A stretch of DNA of 64,000 bases from Bacillus albus (GCF_001884185.1 NZ_MAOE01000037.1:186001-250000); one strand, 5' to 3'; shown: positions 24,883-34,446, numbered from the stretch's first letter. Program-made: numbers and translations. Notes: a model not told the origin generated them from the sequence alone.

Positions 24883-25629
24883 TCAAAGCGTCGTTAAAAC
24901 GATTGGCCCATCTTTTGTAATCGCAATTGTATGCTCATATTGCGCTGATAATTTCCCGTCCATCGTTCTTGCAGCCCATCCATTTAAATCTACTTTCGAA
25001 TATCGCATACCTACATTTACAATTGGCTCAATTGTAATTACCATTCCTTCTTGCAACTCAGGCCCTTGTCCTTGTTTCCCAAAATGAAAAATTGCTGGTT
25101 CTTCATGAATCTCTTTACCGATTCCATGTCCCGTAAAATCTCGTGCGACAGAAAAACCTTCATTTGCTACATAACTTTCAATTGCATAACCAATATCTCC
25201 TACATGATTACCGATTACCGCCTGATCAATCCCTTTATACAATGCATTCTCAGCTACTACCAATAACCTTTCTGCTTCTTCTGAAACATTTCCAACTCTA
25301 TACGTCCAAGCAGAATCTGAAAGACCACCATTTAAGTTTACTACCATGTCAATTGTTACAATATCACCCTCAGTTAAAGGAACATCGGCCGGAAACGCAT
25401 GACACATTTCATCGTTTACAGATGCACATATCGCATATGGATACCCGTTATATCCTTTCTGCTGACATATTGCACCATGCTTTTCTAAATACGCTTCAAC
25501 AAACGTATCAATTTCTTTTGTTGTCACACCCGGTTTCATCATTTTCGCAATTTCTCTATGACATGAAGCAAGTAATTTCCCAGATTCGTGCATCAAATCT
25601 ATTTCATTTTTTGTTTTAATTGTAACCAC
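24883..25629 (-). CDS. map: Methionine aminopeptidase, type I
   Basis: The 248-residue protein has the pita-bread fold residues. They include HAFPADVPLTEGDIVTIDMV (first Asp ligand), SDSAWTYRVG (second Asp), TGHGIGKEIHEEP (His ligand) and TIEPIVN plus YEHTIAIT (Glu ligands). It removes the initiator methionine from new proteins. The start is GTG with GGAGA 6 nt upstream. It lies alone, away from the ribosomal protein operon where Bacillus also has a map gene, so this is probably the second paralogue (YflG-like). Confidence 0.93.
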   Translation of the reverse strand: MVTIKTKNEIDLMHESGKLLASCHREIAKMMKPGVTTKEIDTFVEAYLEKHGAICQQKGYNGYPYAICASVNDEMCHAFPADVPLTEGDIVTIDMVVNLNGGLSDSAWTYRVGNVSEEAERLLVVAENALYKGIDQAVIGNHVGDIGYAIESYVANEGFSVARDFTGHGIGKEIHEEPAIFHFGKQGQGPELQEGMVITIEPIVNVGMRYSKVDLNGWAARTMDGKLSAQYEHTIAITKDGPIVLTTL

Positions 25630-25746
25630 GCTGCATCTCCTTACTAATCTTGCTATTTCCTCTTAAGCTTCAATCATACACATCCTCTAACAAAATTTCA
25701 AAGCTTCCAATTACAATAAATAAAAACAGAAGATTCCCCCTGTTTT

Positions 25747-26220
25747 TTAATCATTTTTACATATATAATTCATCCTCAAAAACTCAAAACAACTACCATT
25801 TGTCTTCTGTATAAACGTTCCAACCGCTTCAAATCCGGCTCTTTTATATACTTTAATTGCTCTCTCATTAAATTTCGCTACTGATAACGTTATATAATTA
25901 CATCCGTATTTTTCTTTACTAAAAGCTAGTCCAGCGTTTACGAACTGTAATCCAAATCCATTTCCAGTTATATTAGGTTTCATTCCAAGACCTATATCAA
26001 CCGTTCCATCATTTATTTTACAAACAGTAAAAAAACCAATGAGAGTGCCATTTTTCTTCACAGAAAATGTATGATTTCCTCTACTCTCTTCCTCTAAAAA
26101 CTCAGCTAAATCTTCTTCATCTGCCCCTATATCGTAAAAGGAATACTTCCCTTCATAATGCCAGTTATACGCAATTTCTTCTGCTTCTTCTTGCGTCATT
26201 ACTGTATATGTATAGTTCAT
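25747..26220 (-). CDS. GNAT-family N-acetyltransferase
   Basis: The 157-residue protein begins MNYTYTVMTQEEAEEIAYNW and has ITGNGFGLQFVNAGLAF as acetyl-CoA motif A and NERAIKVYKRAGFEAVG as motif B. GGGGG precedes the ATG. It resembles the RimJ/RimL-type branch, but the substrate cannot be read. It lies between map and ypwA with its own flanking gaps, and its stop codon is followed by an A/T-rich stretch without a strong hairpin. Confidence 0.88.
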   Translation of the reverse strand: MNYTYTVMTQEEAEEIAYNWHYEGKYSFYDIGADEEDLAEFLEEESRGNHTFSVKKNGTLIGFFTVCKINDGTVDIGLGMKPNITGNGFGLQFVNAGLAFSKEKYGCNYITLSVAKFNERAIKVYKRAGFEAVGTFIQKTNGSCFEFLRMNYICKND

Positions 26221-26267
26221 TTTTCTATCCCCCTTTAAAAAAAGAGCTGCAATTAAGCAGCCCTTTT

Positions 26268-27785
26268 TTATAACTCATAAATCTCTCTATACTTCGCTTC
26301 TAAATAATCGGCTAAATAGTTTGCATTTAATCCTTCGCCTGTCACATCTTCTAAAATTTCAAGTGGCTTTTTCGTTTTACCATATTGGTGAATATTTTCT
26401 GTTAACCATTCACGAATTGGCGTTACGTTTCCTTCTTCTAATAATGCATCAAAGTTCGGAATGTCTTTTAACATTCTTTGCTTAAATTGCGCTGCATACA
26501 TATAACCAAGCGCATAAGATGGGAAGTATCCAAATGAACCACCAGCCCAGTGAACATCTTGCAATACACCTTGTGCATCACTTTCCGGACGGATTCCTAA
26601 ATACGCTTCCATCTTATCATTCCAAGCTGCTGGCAAGTCCTTCACTTGTAATGTACCATCAAATAATTCTTTCTCAAGCTCATAACGAACCATAACGTGA
26701 AGCGGATATGTAAGCTCATCTGCTTCTATACGAATGAACGATGGCTTCGATTCATTAATCGCATCATAAAACTCATCTACTGATATATCATTGAATTGAC
26801 CATCACTATACTCTTTTAATAAATCATAATTTTTCTTCCAGAATGATTTATTACGACCGATAAAGTTCTCAAAGAATAGCGATTGTGACTCATGAATACC
26901 CATAGATGTTCCGCTACATAGCGGTGTACCTTCAAATTTCTCAGCAATATTTTGTTCATATACAGCATGACCACATTCATGAATTGTTCCAAACACAGCC
27001 ATGCGGAAATCTTTTTCGTCATAGCGTGTCGTAATACGAACATCCCCTCTATTTAATGTAATCTCGAATGGATGCACCGTTTCATCAAGACGGCCTGCTT
27101 CAAAGTCATAATTTAACTGCTTTAATAGCTCTAATGTAAAGTTCTTTTGTTTTTCTTTTGAAAAATGTTCTGATAAAGCACTTGTCTTTAATCTCTTTTG
27201 TGACCCCGATATTTCTTTTACGAGCGGGACGATACGCTCACGAAGTTGACCAAATACGTGATCTAACACTTCTACTGTAATACCCGGCTCATACATATCT
27301 AATAATGTATTATATTTGTATGTTTCGTAACCCCAATATGTAATAAATTTCTTTTTAAATTCAACTATTTGTTCTAAATACGGACGGAACATTTCGAAAT
27401 CAGATTTTTCGCGAGCTTCTTCCCACACACTTTCCGCTTTCGCTTCTAATTTCACATACGCTTCATATTCCGCTTGTGGAATTTTTTTATTTCTATCATA
27501 TTCTTTACGACACTCTTCAACCATTTTCTTCGTCGTTTCAGAAATTTTATCTTCACGTATTAAAGCTTCAAGCTCTGTTAAATAATTTCCCATCTCATCT
27601 GAAGTCGACATAACAAACACTTCTGATGAGAGCATACCAATTACTTCTGAACGTTGGTCCACACCTTTTTTAGGCGCACCTGTTCTTAAGTCCCAAAACA
27701 TTAAGCTTAATGCTTCTCCATAATTTTGTATCTTCTTCACATATGTTAAAAATTGTTTTTCTACTTCATATGTAGCTACTGTCAT
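26268..27785 (-). CDS. ypwA: Carboxypeptidase, M32 family (Taq type)
   Basis: The 505-residue protein has the M32 zinc motif GTIHECGHAVYEQN (HExxH form, near residue 267), with the distal glutamate region GIHESQSLFFENFIGR downstream. It is mostly helical and cytoplasmic, and it removes C-terminal residues from peptides. GGGAGG precedes the ATG. The order ypwA then ypvA matches B. subtilis. Confidence 0.95.
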   Translation of the reverse strand: MTVATYEVEKQFLTYVKKIQNYGEALSLMFWDLRTGAPKKGVDQRSEVIGMLSSEVFVMSTSDEMGNYLTELEALIREDKISETTKKMVEECRKEYDRNKKIPQAEYEAYVKLEAKAESVWEEAREKSDFEMFRPYLEQIVEFKKKFITYWGYETYKYNTLLDMYEPGITVEVLDHVFGQLRERIVPLVKEISGSQKRLKTSALSEHFSKEKQKNFTLELLKQLNYDFEAGRLDETVHPFEITLNRGDVRITTRYDEKDFRMAVFGTIHECGHAVYEQNIAEKFEGTPLCSGTSMGIHESQSLFFENFIGRNKSFWKKNYDLLKEYSDGQFNDISVDEFYDAINESKPSFIRIEADELTYPLHVMVRYELEKELFDGTLQVKDLPAAWNDKMEAYLGIRPESDAQGVLQDVHWAGGSFGYFPSYALGYMYAAQFKQRMLKDIPNFDALLEEGNVTPIREWLTENIHQYGKTKKPLEILEDVTGEGLNANYLADYLEAKYREIYEL

Positions 27786-27856
27786 CGTATAAAAACCTCC
27801 CTTTTCTACCTCAAACTTAATTCGACATGAAAATCTAAATTCCTTTTATAATAGAA

Positions 27857-27886
27857 AAAAAGCTTGGCAAGCGCCAAGCTTTCTCC
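27857..27886 (-). terminator. Terminator of ypvA
   Basis: AAAGCTTGGCGCTTGCCAAGC on the minus strand forms an 8-bp GC-rich stem followed by TTTTTTT. It starts right after the ypvA stop codon. Confidence 0.85.
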
Positions 27887-29824
27887 TTATAATTCTTTAC
27901 CTTCTACCGGTAGTACGTTTTTCACCGCTTCTACTACTTTCTCATCTTCTGTATCAGATAAGAAGATTGAAATAGCACCTTTATCGTCACTCGTACGAAT
28001 TAAACGACCAATGCCTTGACGAAGACGTAAAATCATATATGGTACATCTACATCCCAGAACGGATCATTCACATGTTTACGCTTCGCTTCAAACACCGGA
28101 TCGTTTGGAGGGAATGGTAATGACCAAATGATAACATGTGATAATGATGAACCAGGGATATCTAAACCTTCCCATAAATGAACGGCACAAAGTACAGTCT
28201 CTTCTTCATTTTGGAAACGAGAAACGAGCTGACTAATTTCTTGATCCCCTTCATATAGGAACGGAACTGACATTTGTTCTTTACTTACATATTCTTTAAA
28301 CGCTGCAAGTTCTTGCGTTGTACGGAATAATACAAGTGTACGTCCATTTGTTTTTTGTATATTTTCAAGCGTATATTGACACTTTCTTTCCCATTCATTT
28401 TCTTTCGTATGCGATAGTAAGTTTACTGCCATTTGCTCTTCATAATTAAATGGTGAGGCAACTGAGAATGATAAATAATCTTTTACCCCTAAGCTATTTG
28501 CTGTAAACGCGAATGAATCGTTATTAGATAATGTAGCAGATGAGAAGATATACGGGATTTTCTTCGAGAATACTTTCTCTTGTAACACTTCTTCAACTGC
28601 ACGTGGCATAATTACTAACGTGAAGGCTCCATCACCTTCTTCACCCCATGTAATTACATTTTTCTCGTGCATGAACAGACGAAGTGAATGTTCTAACACA
28701 TCTAAATGTTCATCAACGATATTTAAATCATACGTATTTACTGTATGCATTTCACTTTCAAATACTAATGCATCACCGACTTCACCAATTTTTGCATAAA
28801 GTCGTTTTGCTTCTGCTGTTACTTTTTCTGTCACAGTAATTTCTAAACGATCAGAACCGGCAATTTCCTTTTTATTTTCTTGTAACACATCAAAGAATCG
28901 CTCTGTTTGCCAAATTGTTTCTTCTACTAAATGTGCAAACTCTTCACGAATATCGTTTTGTAATAATCTCGTTAAAAGCTGCTCCATCATCGTTTGCTTT
29001 AAACGATATGTTAAAGCTTTTTGAGCTGCATATTCTACAAGATGTCCTTCATCGAATACAACGCAACTACTTTCTGGTAATAATGGAATTTGTCCTTCAC
29101 GCTTACGAGCATCGTACGTCCAAATATGATCCATATAGAAATCTTGAGAACAAATAATTAAATCTGCTGCTTTACGATAATGTTCGCGTGAAAGAGTTTG
29201 ACCGCAACGATGACGAGAATCACAAGTGAAGCAATCTTGGAAGTAATCCCAATTTACTTTTGACCATTCTTCGTCATTTAATAGTGGAAATTCTTTTCGG
29301 TCACCGTAGTGAGTAAAGTTTTGCATCGTACCATGATCGAATACGAACTGTGGTAATTCATAATATACATCTTCAATTACTTCTGGAGCTCGTCCACTCA
29401 TAACATCTTCAAGCTTACGTAAACACAAATAATTATCCATTGATTTCGCAAGTCTTACATCTACTGATAAGCCTAACGCTTCAGATAATTTCGCAATGTC
29501 TCCTTCTTCTTTCACAAGCTGCTCAATTAACGTTTCATCTGCACAAGCGATAATAGCTGGTTTCCCAGTATAACGCGCATAGCAAATTGCGTATAGAAGA
29601 TATACAATTGTTTTCCCTGTTCCTACACCCGCTTCTGCGAACATTACTTTTTTTTCTTGGAAAGCACGCTCTAATTGAAACGCCATAAAAATTTGTTCAT
29701 CACGCTCTTCAAAGCCTTTTTCTGGAAGGATGTCGTAAAACACATCTCCAACCCACTCATTCAACTTATCATAAAAATTATCTTGTTTTCCTACTTCAAA
29801 TGGTAATCTCTTCTCAGTAAACAT
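27887..29824 (-). CDS. ypvA: DinG-family ATP-dependent helicase YpvA
   Basis: The 645-residue protein is a superfamily 2 helicase of the XPD/DinG branch. It has Walker A in AEAGVGTGKT near residue 65, FDEGHLVE as the DEAH-like box, and RLRQGIGRLIR as motif VI near the end. Cysteines in NYLCLRK, CFTC, RCGQ and IICS are spaced as iron-sulfur ligands. It probably unwinds DNA with 5'-3' polarity. I chose the ATG at 29824 with GGAGG 6 nt upstream, not the longer frame. It lacks the exonuclease domain of DinG encoded at 44154. Confidence 0.93.
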   Translation of the reverse strand: MFTEKRLPFEVGKQDNFYDKLNEWVGDVFYDILPEKGFEERDEQIFMAFQLERAFQEKKVMFAEAGVGTGKTIVYLLYAICYARYTGKPAIIACADETLIEQLVKEEGDIAKLSEALGLSVDVRLAKSMDNYLCLRKLEDVMSGRAPEVIEDVYYELPQFVFDHGTMQNFTHYGDRKEFPLLNDEEWSKVNWDYFQDCFTCDSRHRCGQTLSREHYRKAADLIICSQDFYMDHIWTYDARKREGQIPLLPESSCVVFDEGHLVEYAAQKALTYRLKQTMMEQLLTRLLQNDIREEFAHLVEETIWQTERFFDVLQENKKEIAGSDRLEITVTEKVTAEAKRLYAKIGEVGDALVFESEMHTVNTYDLNIVDEHLDVLEHSLRLFMHEKNVITWGEEGDGAFTLVIMPRAVEEVLQEKVFSKKIPYIFSSATLSNNDSFAFTANSLGVKDYLSFSVASPFNYEEQMAVNLLSHTKENEWERKCQYTLENIQKTNGRTLVLFRTTQELAAFKEYVSKEQMSVPFLYEGDQEISQLVSRFQNEEETVLCAVHLWEGLDIPGSSLSHVIIWSLPFPPNDPVFEAKRKHVNDPFWDVDVPYMILRLRQGIGRLIRTSDDKGAISIFLSDTEDEKVVEAVKNVLPVEGKEL

Positions 29825-29920
29825 CCTTAGCCTCCAACCAAAAAGTTTTTCTATAAAAAGATATAGCAACCGCTACTCATTTGTATGCAGTCACTTTCCC
29901 CTGTTACAATACATAGAAAT

Positions 29921-29962
29921 TCACGAAAAAAAATTTTCCTTTCGAAAAAGGAAAATTTTCTT
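29921..29962 (-). terminator. Terminator of the YptA-like gene
   Basis: GAAAATTTTCCTTT and AAAGGAAAATTTTTTTTC form a long A/T-rich stem with a T run on the minus strand. Confidence 0.7.
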
Positions 29963-30145
29963 CTATATTAATGACTTTAAATACCGTTTATCAATCGCTG
30001 TTTCATGTGAAAGAGCTGACAAATATTCTTCTTGTGCTTTTTGTATTTCATCTACAATCACACCTTGGCTATCCACTTCTTTCCCGAGCTCATCATACGT
30101 ACGGTGAATAGCTTTTTGAATCATTGATAATTGGAAACTATCCAT
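29963..30145 (-). CDS. Small protein in the yptA position, 60 aa
   Basis: The frame starts at an ATG with AAAGGAGG 7 nt upstream. The product starts MDSFQLSMIQKAIHRTYDEL and is predicted to be two helices, soluble and slightly acidic. In B. subtilis a gene of about this size, yptA, lies between ypsC and ypvA. I infer that this is the orthologue from position and size. No function is known. Confidence 0.7.
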   Translation of the reverse strand: MDSFQLSMIQKAIHRTYDELGKEVDSQGVIVDEIQKAQEEYLSALSHETAIDKRYLKSLI

Positions 30146-30206
30146 ATTAGTTCCTCCTTTACGCATTACATAATAGCCAGTATATGCGTGCTAGAGGAGT
30201 TTTATA

Positions 30207-31346
30207 CTATGAATTACGCGGTGGACGTTTTCCGAAGTATTGGTAGTAATCTGTACGGATAAATCCGTTAAATAGTTTACGTTTCTTCGACGCATCTTTT
30301 CCGTAACACTTCTCAAATGCTTCGTAGCTTGTTAATACATATGCTGACCATGTATCTAACGGACGGAATACTTGTCCCATTTCTTTGTACAATTGTTCAA
30401 CAAGTGCTTTTTCACTTAAACGTTCTCCGTATGGAGGATTCGTTACAACATAGCCATAATCCTCTTTTGTCGTGAAATCTTTTACTTGCATTTGTTTAAA
30501 TGTAATTAAATCACCTAAACCTACTTCTTCTGCGTTATCTTGAGCAACTCGAATCATACGATGATCGATATCTGATCCAATAATTTGCAATCGTTGATCA
30601 TAATTCGCTAAATCTTCAGCTTCTTGACGAGCTTCACGCCAATTTTGTTTACCTACCCAGCCCCACTCATCTGATGCAAAGCCACGGTTAAATCCTGGTG
30701 CGATATTTTGTCCAATTAATGCTGCTTCAATCGGAATTGTACCTGATCCACAGAAAGGATCCACGAAAGGACGATCTGGCTTCCAGTTTGTTAACTTAAT
30801 TAAAGACGCAGCTAATGTTTCTTTTAATGGAGCTTCCCCTTGATCCATACGGTATCCACGTTTATGAAGCCCAACACCACTTGCATCAATTGTTAATGTT
30901 GCAATATCCTTTAGCATTGCAATCTCAATGCGGAATAGCGGACCATCTTCTTCAAACCAAGTTGTACGTTTATACGTTGTTTTTAATTTTTCAACGACAG
31001 CTTTTTTAACGATACGTTGGCAATCTGAAACACTGAACAACTCAGATTTCAAAGACTTACCAATTACAGGGAATTCTCCATTCTCTGGAATATAATCTCC
31101 CCAGTTTAATGCTTTCGTTTTCTCAAACAGCTCATCAAATGTTGTCGCTTTGAATTCGCCAACTTTAATTTTCACACGGTCCGCAGTACGTAACCATAAG
31201 TTCGTGCGACAAATCGCCTTTTCATCTGCTTCAAATGTTACTTTGCTGTTTTCTACTTGGCATTCATAACCAAGATCACGAACTTCTCGGGCAACTAACG
31301 CTTCAATACCCATTGCCGCTGTTGCGATTAAAGTAACTTTTCCCAT
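30207..31346 (-). CDS. ypsC: THUMP-domain RNA methyltransferase YpsC (RlmL-like)
   Basis: The 379-residue protein has an N-terminal ferredoxin-like and THUMP region (residues about 1-155). The methyltransferase domain follows, with DPFCGSGTIPIEAALIG near 190, IGSDIDHRMI near 250 and the catalytic VVTNPPYGERL near 300. NPPY is the N-methyltransferase signature. It is related to RlmL/K, which modify 23S rRNA. I chose the ATG at 31346 because GAGGTG lies 7 nt upstream; an ATG two codons earlier is too near. It follows rnpB, as in B. subtilis. Confidence 0.93.
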   Translation of the reverse strand: MGKVTLIATAAMGIEALVAREVRDLGYECQVENSKVTFEADEKAICRTNLWLRTADRVKIKVGEFKATTFDELFEKTKALNWGDYIPENGEFPVIGKSLKSELFSVSDCQRIVKKAVVEKLKTTYKRTTWFEEDGPLFRIEIAMLKDIATLTIDASGVGLHKRGYRMDQGEAPLKETLAASLIKLTNWKPDRPFVDPFCGSGTIPIEAALIGQNIAPGFNRGFASDEWGWVGKQNWREARQEAEDLANYDQRLQIIGSDIDHRMIRVAQDNAEEVGLGDLITFKQMQVKDFTTKEDYGYVVTNPPYGERLSEKALVEQLYKEMGQVFRPLDTWSAYVLTSYEAFEKCYGKDASKKRKLFNGFIRTDYYQYFGKRPPRNS

Positions 31347-31465
31347 TTGCATTCACCTCTTATGTATATTCAAACAATGATCAATAGCGATTTATCCTAT
31401 TAATCATTACATTTTACAAAGAATTTTCTCATTAACCATTTTAACTCATAAATTATAACTTCATA

Positions 31466-31500
31466 CAAATAAAAAGCCCTCCTCTAACAAAGGAGAGCTG
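31466..31500 (-). terminator. Terminator of rnpB
   Basis: AGCTCTCCTTTG pairs with the following GAGGAGGGCT around a short loop, and TTTTTATTTG follows on the minus strand. Confidence 0.8.
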
Positions 31501-31512
31501 AGTTATTTCATA

Positions 31513-31922
31513 GTTGGTTCATAACGTTCTGTAAGCCATGTTCTGTTCCTTTGTACTGCAAACGGCCCACGCCTCGTACTCCGGTGGCAATCATCTATCT
31601 ACAGGTTATACAACCTGTCCTTTCCCATCGTTCATTTCCTTGGAAAAGATTCCCCTACCATTATTTGGGTTTCTCGCTCGTGGGGTTTACCTCGTTCCAC
31701 TCCTATCATTTCTTCAAGGACTTCGTCACTGTGGCACTTTAAAGGTAGTCAAACCATATCCGAAGACTTAGGTTTTTTCCCTGCCGTTAAACCAGCCTTA
31801 CAGCCAGAATACCCTAGCTTATGAATTGGCTAGGCACGAACACTACAGCCATCTCAGGCCGTGCGAGCATGGACTTTCCTCTACAACGTTGGCGTTGCAG
31901 CGATTACCCAAACGTTATGACA
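31513..31922 (-). ncRNA. rnpB: RNase P RNA, Bacillus type B
   Basis: The minus strand carries the conserved RNase P segments in order. Near the 5' end are GGAAAGTCCATGCTCGCACG and TAGTGTTCGTGCC. In the middle are AGTGCCACAGTGACGAAGTC, GTGGAACGAGGTAAACCCC and CGAGCGAGAAACCCAAAT. Near the 3' end are AGATAGATGATTGCC and ACATGGCTTACAGAAC. It is the catalytic RNA that trims the 5' leaders of tRNAs. The location downstream of gpsB and upstream of ypsC matches B. subtilis. The 5' end is estimated from the promoter. Confidence 0.98.
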
Positions 31923-31928
31923 TCCATT

Positions 31929-31957
31929 AGTATAGTGGAAACAAAAAGATTTTGCAA
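31929..31957 (-). promoter_or_regulatory. rnpB: Sigma-A promoter of rnpB
   Basis: TTGCAA (31957-31952), 17 nt and TATACT (31934-31929) lie on the minus strand. They place the start of transcription at about 31922. Confidence 0.8.
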
Positions 31958-32002
31958 TGTTTTTTTCTATGTAAAATGCTTTAACCTTTTTACCACTAGA
32001 AT

Positions 32003-32341
32003 TTATTCGTATAACTTACTTCCAAATACAGCTTTTTCTAAATTAGATAGACGTTTTAAAATGTCCGTATTCGTGTTGTTATATACAGGTTGCGCAACTG
32101 GTGTTTGTACAACTGGTTGTTGCGGCACTTGTGTTGCTACTAGTTTTTGTTCCTCTAATTCACGCTTTAAACGAGCATTTTGTTGCTTTAATTGCTCAAA
32201 TTCCTTGTGGAAAGCTTCATAGTCTTTAATGATCATATCAAGAAACTTGTCTACTTCTTCTTGTTGATAACCTCTCATACCTGTTTTAAATTCTTTTTCT
32301 AAAATATCTTTCGCCGTTAATTTAATTTTATCCGAAATCAT
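32003..32341 (-). CDS. gpsB: Cell-cycle protein GpsB
   Basis: The 112-residue protein has the DivIVA-like N-terminal domain ([19 protein letters not shown] and [11 protein letters not shown]). A coiled coil spans residues 35-65, a Gln/Pro-rich linker follows, and a small C-terminal helix ([13 protein letters not shown]) ends it. GpsB is an adaptor that brings PBP1 and other wall enzymes to the division septum. I chose the ATG at 32341 with GAGGTG 6 nt upstream rather than a GTG three codons earlier. The linker [15 protein letters not shown] is low complexity. Confidence 0.95.
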   Translation of the reverse strand: MISDKIKLTAKDILEKEFKTGMRGYQQEEVDKFLDMIIKDYEAFHKEFEQLKQQNARLKRELEEQKLVATQVPQQPVVQTPVAQPVYNNTNTDILKRLSNLEKAVFGSKLYE

Positions 32342-32438
32342 TTTCTTCACCTCAAATTTTTGCCAAAACTTTCATTACCTAAATTTTTTCAGAAACAACG
32401 CCTTTTGTCAATCATATATACGAGTACTATATTACATA

Positions 32439-32993
32439 TTACTCAGCATTATTCCACTGTTCCTCTTCTATTATATCTTGTAAATCGGAAAAAAGAATGA
32501 AATAACTGTGATAATTTTCTATTTCTCCTTTTTTCTTTGCTGCTTCTACAATATATTTAGGACTCCCTGGTTTCTCTTCATCATATACAGCTAAAAGTGC
32601 ATCACTTTTTTCAATAAAAAATTGATTTTTTAATTTAAATTGCTCCGGGCTTTCGTACTTCCGTTTCGTAATACTATCAATATGGTCTGCTTGAGAGAGA
32701 ATAAATTCGTAATATTCACGGTTATCTTCCTTCCAGCTTTCTTCTTGTTCTAAAAACGGAGTAAATACCGCTAATTTTAAATCTGGATATTCTACTTGAA
32801 TTTCAAAAACAACTTCAGCAGCCCATAATTCTACTCCTAACTGCCCACTTATTATGACCCATTCCAAACCCTCTTCTACAAAAGTAGTTAACTTTCGGTG
32901 CAATGCTTTTTTTATACATTCCACCCCTGGATGATCATTTTTAAATATACCAAGTTCAAATGGCTTATATCCCGTTACAGCAATAACTTTCAT
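32439..32993 (-). CDS. ypsA: SLOG-family protein YpsA (DUF1273)
   Basis: The 184-residue protein starts [17 protein letters not shown] and has a Rossmann-like fold with [14 protein letters not shown], the glycine-rich nucleotide-binding loop of the SLOG superfamily, near residue 47. YpsA is reported to influence cell division in B. subtilis and Staphylococcus, and its gene is next to gpsB here as there. GGAG precedes the ATG. The ligand is unknown, probably a nucleotide derivative. Confidence 0.93.
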   Translation of the reverse strand: MKVIAVTGYKPFELGIFKNDHPGVECIKKALHRKLTTFVEEGLEWVIISGQLGVELWAAEVVFEIQVEYPDLKLAVFTPFLEQEESWKEDNREYYEFILSQADHIDSITKRKYESPEQFKLKNQFFIEKSDALLAVYDEEKPGSPKYIVEAAKKKGEIENYHSYFILFSDLQDIIEEEQWNNAE

Positions 32994-33007
32994 ATCAACA
33001 CTCCAAT

Positions 33008-33042
33008 TACAAAAAAAGAACTAGCATTTTGCTAGTTCTAAC
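33008..33042 (-). terminator. Terminator of cotD
   Basis: GTTAGAACTAGC pairs with GCTAGTTCTT and is followed by TTTTTT on the minus strand. Confidence 0.85.
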
Positions 33043-33049
33043 ATATCAT

Positions 33050-33478
33050 TTACTTTTTAAATATTCCACCAACGTTTGGTCCAATGTTCGGGCCTACTGG
33101 TGATACATTCGGTCCTACCGGAGATACATTATTCGGTAAGAATGGTGATACATTTGGTCCTGGACCAAATGGAGATACTTGGTGTCCGTGATGTCCGTGA
33201 TGTCCGTGATGTCCGTGACCACACGGTCCACATCCGCCGCCAAATCCTGGATCAACTGGGTCTACAACATTTACATTTGAGTTTGTTTGTGGGAAGAAGT
33301 TTTGGTTTTTAATTTGCTGATGATGTACATGTGTTGTATGCGTCGGAAAAATGTGTGGCACCACCGTTGTTGAAAAAGAATGTGTTACGCACTGTTTCGT
33401 CGGATGAATGACAGGAGCAGTTGTACAAATAGGTCCTGTAGGCTTATGCCCTCCAAAGCAAGGATGACAATGATGCAT
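33050..33478 (-). CDS. cotD: Spore coat protein CotD
   Basis: The 142-residue protein is rich in His, Pro and Cys. It starts MHHCHPCFGGHKPTGPICTT, includes HIFPTHTTHVHHQQIKNQN, and matches the CotD inner-coat family. A tract of repeated HGH units near residue 90 is coded by a 9-bp tandem repeat, and the C-terminus has repeated NVSPVGP units. It is assembled into the spore coat. A sigma-K-like promoter precedes it. Confidence 0.95.
   Translation of the reverse strand: MHHCHPCFGGHKPTGPICTTAPVIHPTKQCVTHSFSTTVVPHIFPTHTTHVHHQQIKNQNFFPQTNSNVNVVDPVDPGFGGGCGPCGHGHHGHHGHHGHQVSPFGPGPNVSPFLPNNVSPVGPNVSPVGPNIGPNVGGIFKK
33179..33220. repeat. 9-bp tandem repeat in cotD
   Basis: The unit TGTCCGTGA is repeated about four times and codes for HGH units on the minus strand. 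It is a coding microsatellite likely to vary in number between strains. Confidence 0.85.
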
Positions 33479-33521
33479 AGTTTTTTCTCTCCTCTCTCAT
33501 AAAAAAAATCTGATTACACTT

Positions 33522-33551
33522 TACAGTATGAGAAAAGAGGGAAAGCCGTTT
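33522..33551 (-). promoter_or_regulatory. cotD: Sigma-K-like promoter of cotD
   Basis: AAAC (33551-33548), 17 nt and CATACTGTA (33530-33522) on the minus strand fit the sigma-K consensus. This agrees with late mother-cell expression of cotD. Confidence 0.65.
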
Positions 33552-33633
33552 GTTATATATACCCATTTATTACAAGGAAATTTGTCTAGTCCTTACTTCA
33601 TGTACAATACTTTTTATAGAAAATCCTCCAAAA

Positions 33634-34077
33634 TTACTTACCAAAAAATCCTCCAACTTGCTTTACAATACCTGTTACTTGATTCATTGCATTCATCATT
33701 TGTCCAGCAGTATTCATCATTTTATTTACATCATAGTTACCATCGGAGTTTTTAAATTGGGATACAAAACTAGAAAACTGACTCGGTTGTTGTTGTTTTT
33801 GTTTATTCTGCGCCGGATACGGTTGTTTTGGCGGATAAAACATTGCTTGTTGATTTCCATAAGGGGATGGCGGCATATAATATTGCGAATTCATATAAGG
33901 CTGCGGTTGTTGTTGATTCATAAACGACACTTCAAATGGCTGATAATAATTTTGATTTCCATAATAAGGTTCGAAAGGATACATATTATACCGTAAATAT
34001 GTATCTGCATTATATTGGTACATATTTTGCTGGGGATATGGATTAGCTTGCTGATATGCGTTAGGTTGTTGAAACAT
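33634..34077 (-). CDS. yppG: YppG-like spore coat protein
   Basis: The 147-residue protein is rich in Gln, Asn, Tyr and Pro over residues 1-95 (MFQQPNAYQQANPYPQQN and similar). Its C-terminal helix-forming domain starts near FSSFVSQFKNSDGNYDVNKM and ends in GGFFGK. This is the YppG plan, and B. subtilis YppG is a spore coat component. AGGAGG precedes the ATG. It is transcribed from a sigma-K-like promoter. Confidence 0.85.
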   Translation of the reverse strand: MFQQPNAYQQANPYPQQNMYQYNADTYLRYNMYPFEPYYGNQNYYQPFEVSFMNQQQPQPYMNSQYYMPPSPYGNQQAMFYPPKQPYPAQNKQKQQQPSQFSSFVSQFKNSDGNYDVNKMMNTAGQMMNAMNQVTGIVKQVGGFFGK

Positions 34078-34111
34078 GCATTCTCTCCTCCTTCACATAA
34101 GTTTCTACATA

Positions 34112-34141
34112 TATAATATGTACCTACAAAATAATATGTGT
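34112..34141 (-). promoter_or_regulatory. yppG: Sigma-K-like promoter of yppG
   Basis: ACAC (34141-34138), 17 nt and CATATTATA (34120-34112) on the minus strand. The -10 is identical to that of the beta-helix gene at 1075. Confidence 0.6.
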
Positions 34142-34254
34142 AACGGAGTATCTGTCTATTTTTGTCGGAAGTTTAAATTTTTAAAAAATTAAAAAAGAAA
34201 ACCCTTCCATGCTATGATAATGAAGAAGAAGATTCTCATGGGGGAGGAATCAAC

Positions 34255-34446
34255 ATGGTATTAGGGGATTTAAAACAAGCGTTTTCTCAAAAAAAGGGGT
34301 ATTACACAGAGAATGTAAATGAATTGTTAGACTTTGCGAGACATTGGTATCTCGAAGGAAAAATATGCATTTCAGATTACCGAACATTAATAAAAGAATT
34401 AGAAATAAGCGGTGCAACAAAACCAACAACAATAACAGAAGCATAA
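34255..34446 (+). CDS. yppF: YppF-like small protein
   Basis: The 63-residue protein starts MVLGDLKQAFSQKKGYY and has NELLDFARHWYLEGKI, the pattern of the small YppF family. It is predicted to be helical and soluble. GGGGGAGG lies 7 nt before the ATG, and a TATGATAAT -10 region lies about 40 nt upstream. It is on the opposite strand from its neighbours, as expected for this locus. Its function is unknown. Confidence 0.8.
   Translation: MVLGDLKQAFSQKKGYYTENVNELLDFARHWYLEGKICISDYRTLIKELEISGATKPTTITEA

Noticed and set aside
31538-31771. ORFs within the rnpB region
   Set aside because: They lie antisense inside RNase P RNA, whose conserved segments explain the sequence.
33179-33220. Short regular repeats that could suggest a CRISPR array
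   Set aside because: The 9-bp unit without spacers is a coding repeat in cotD.
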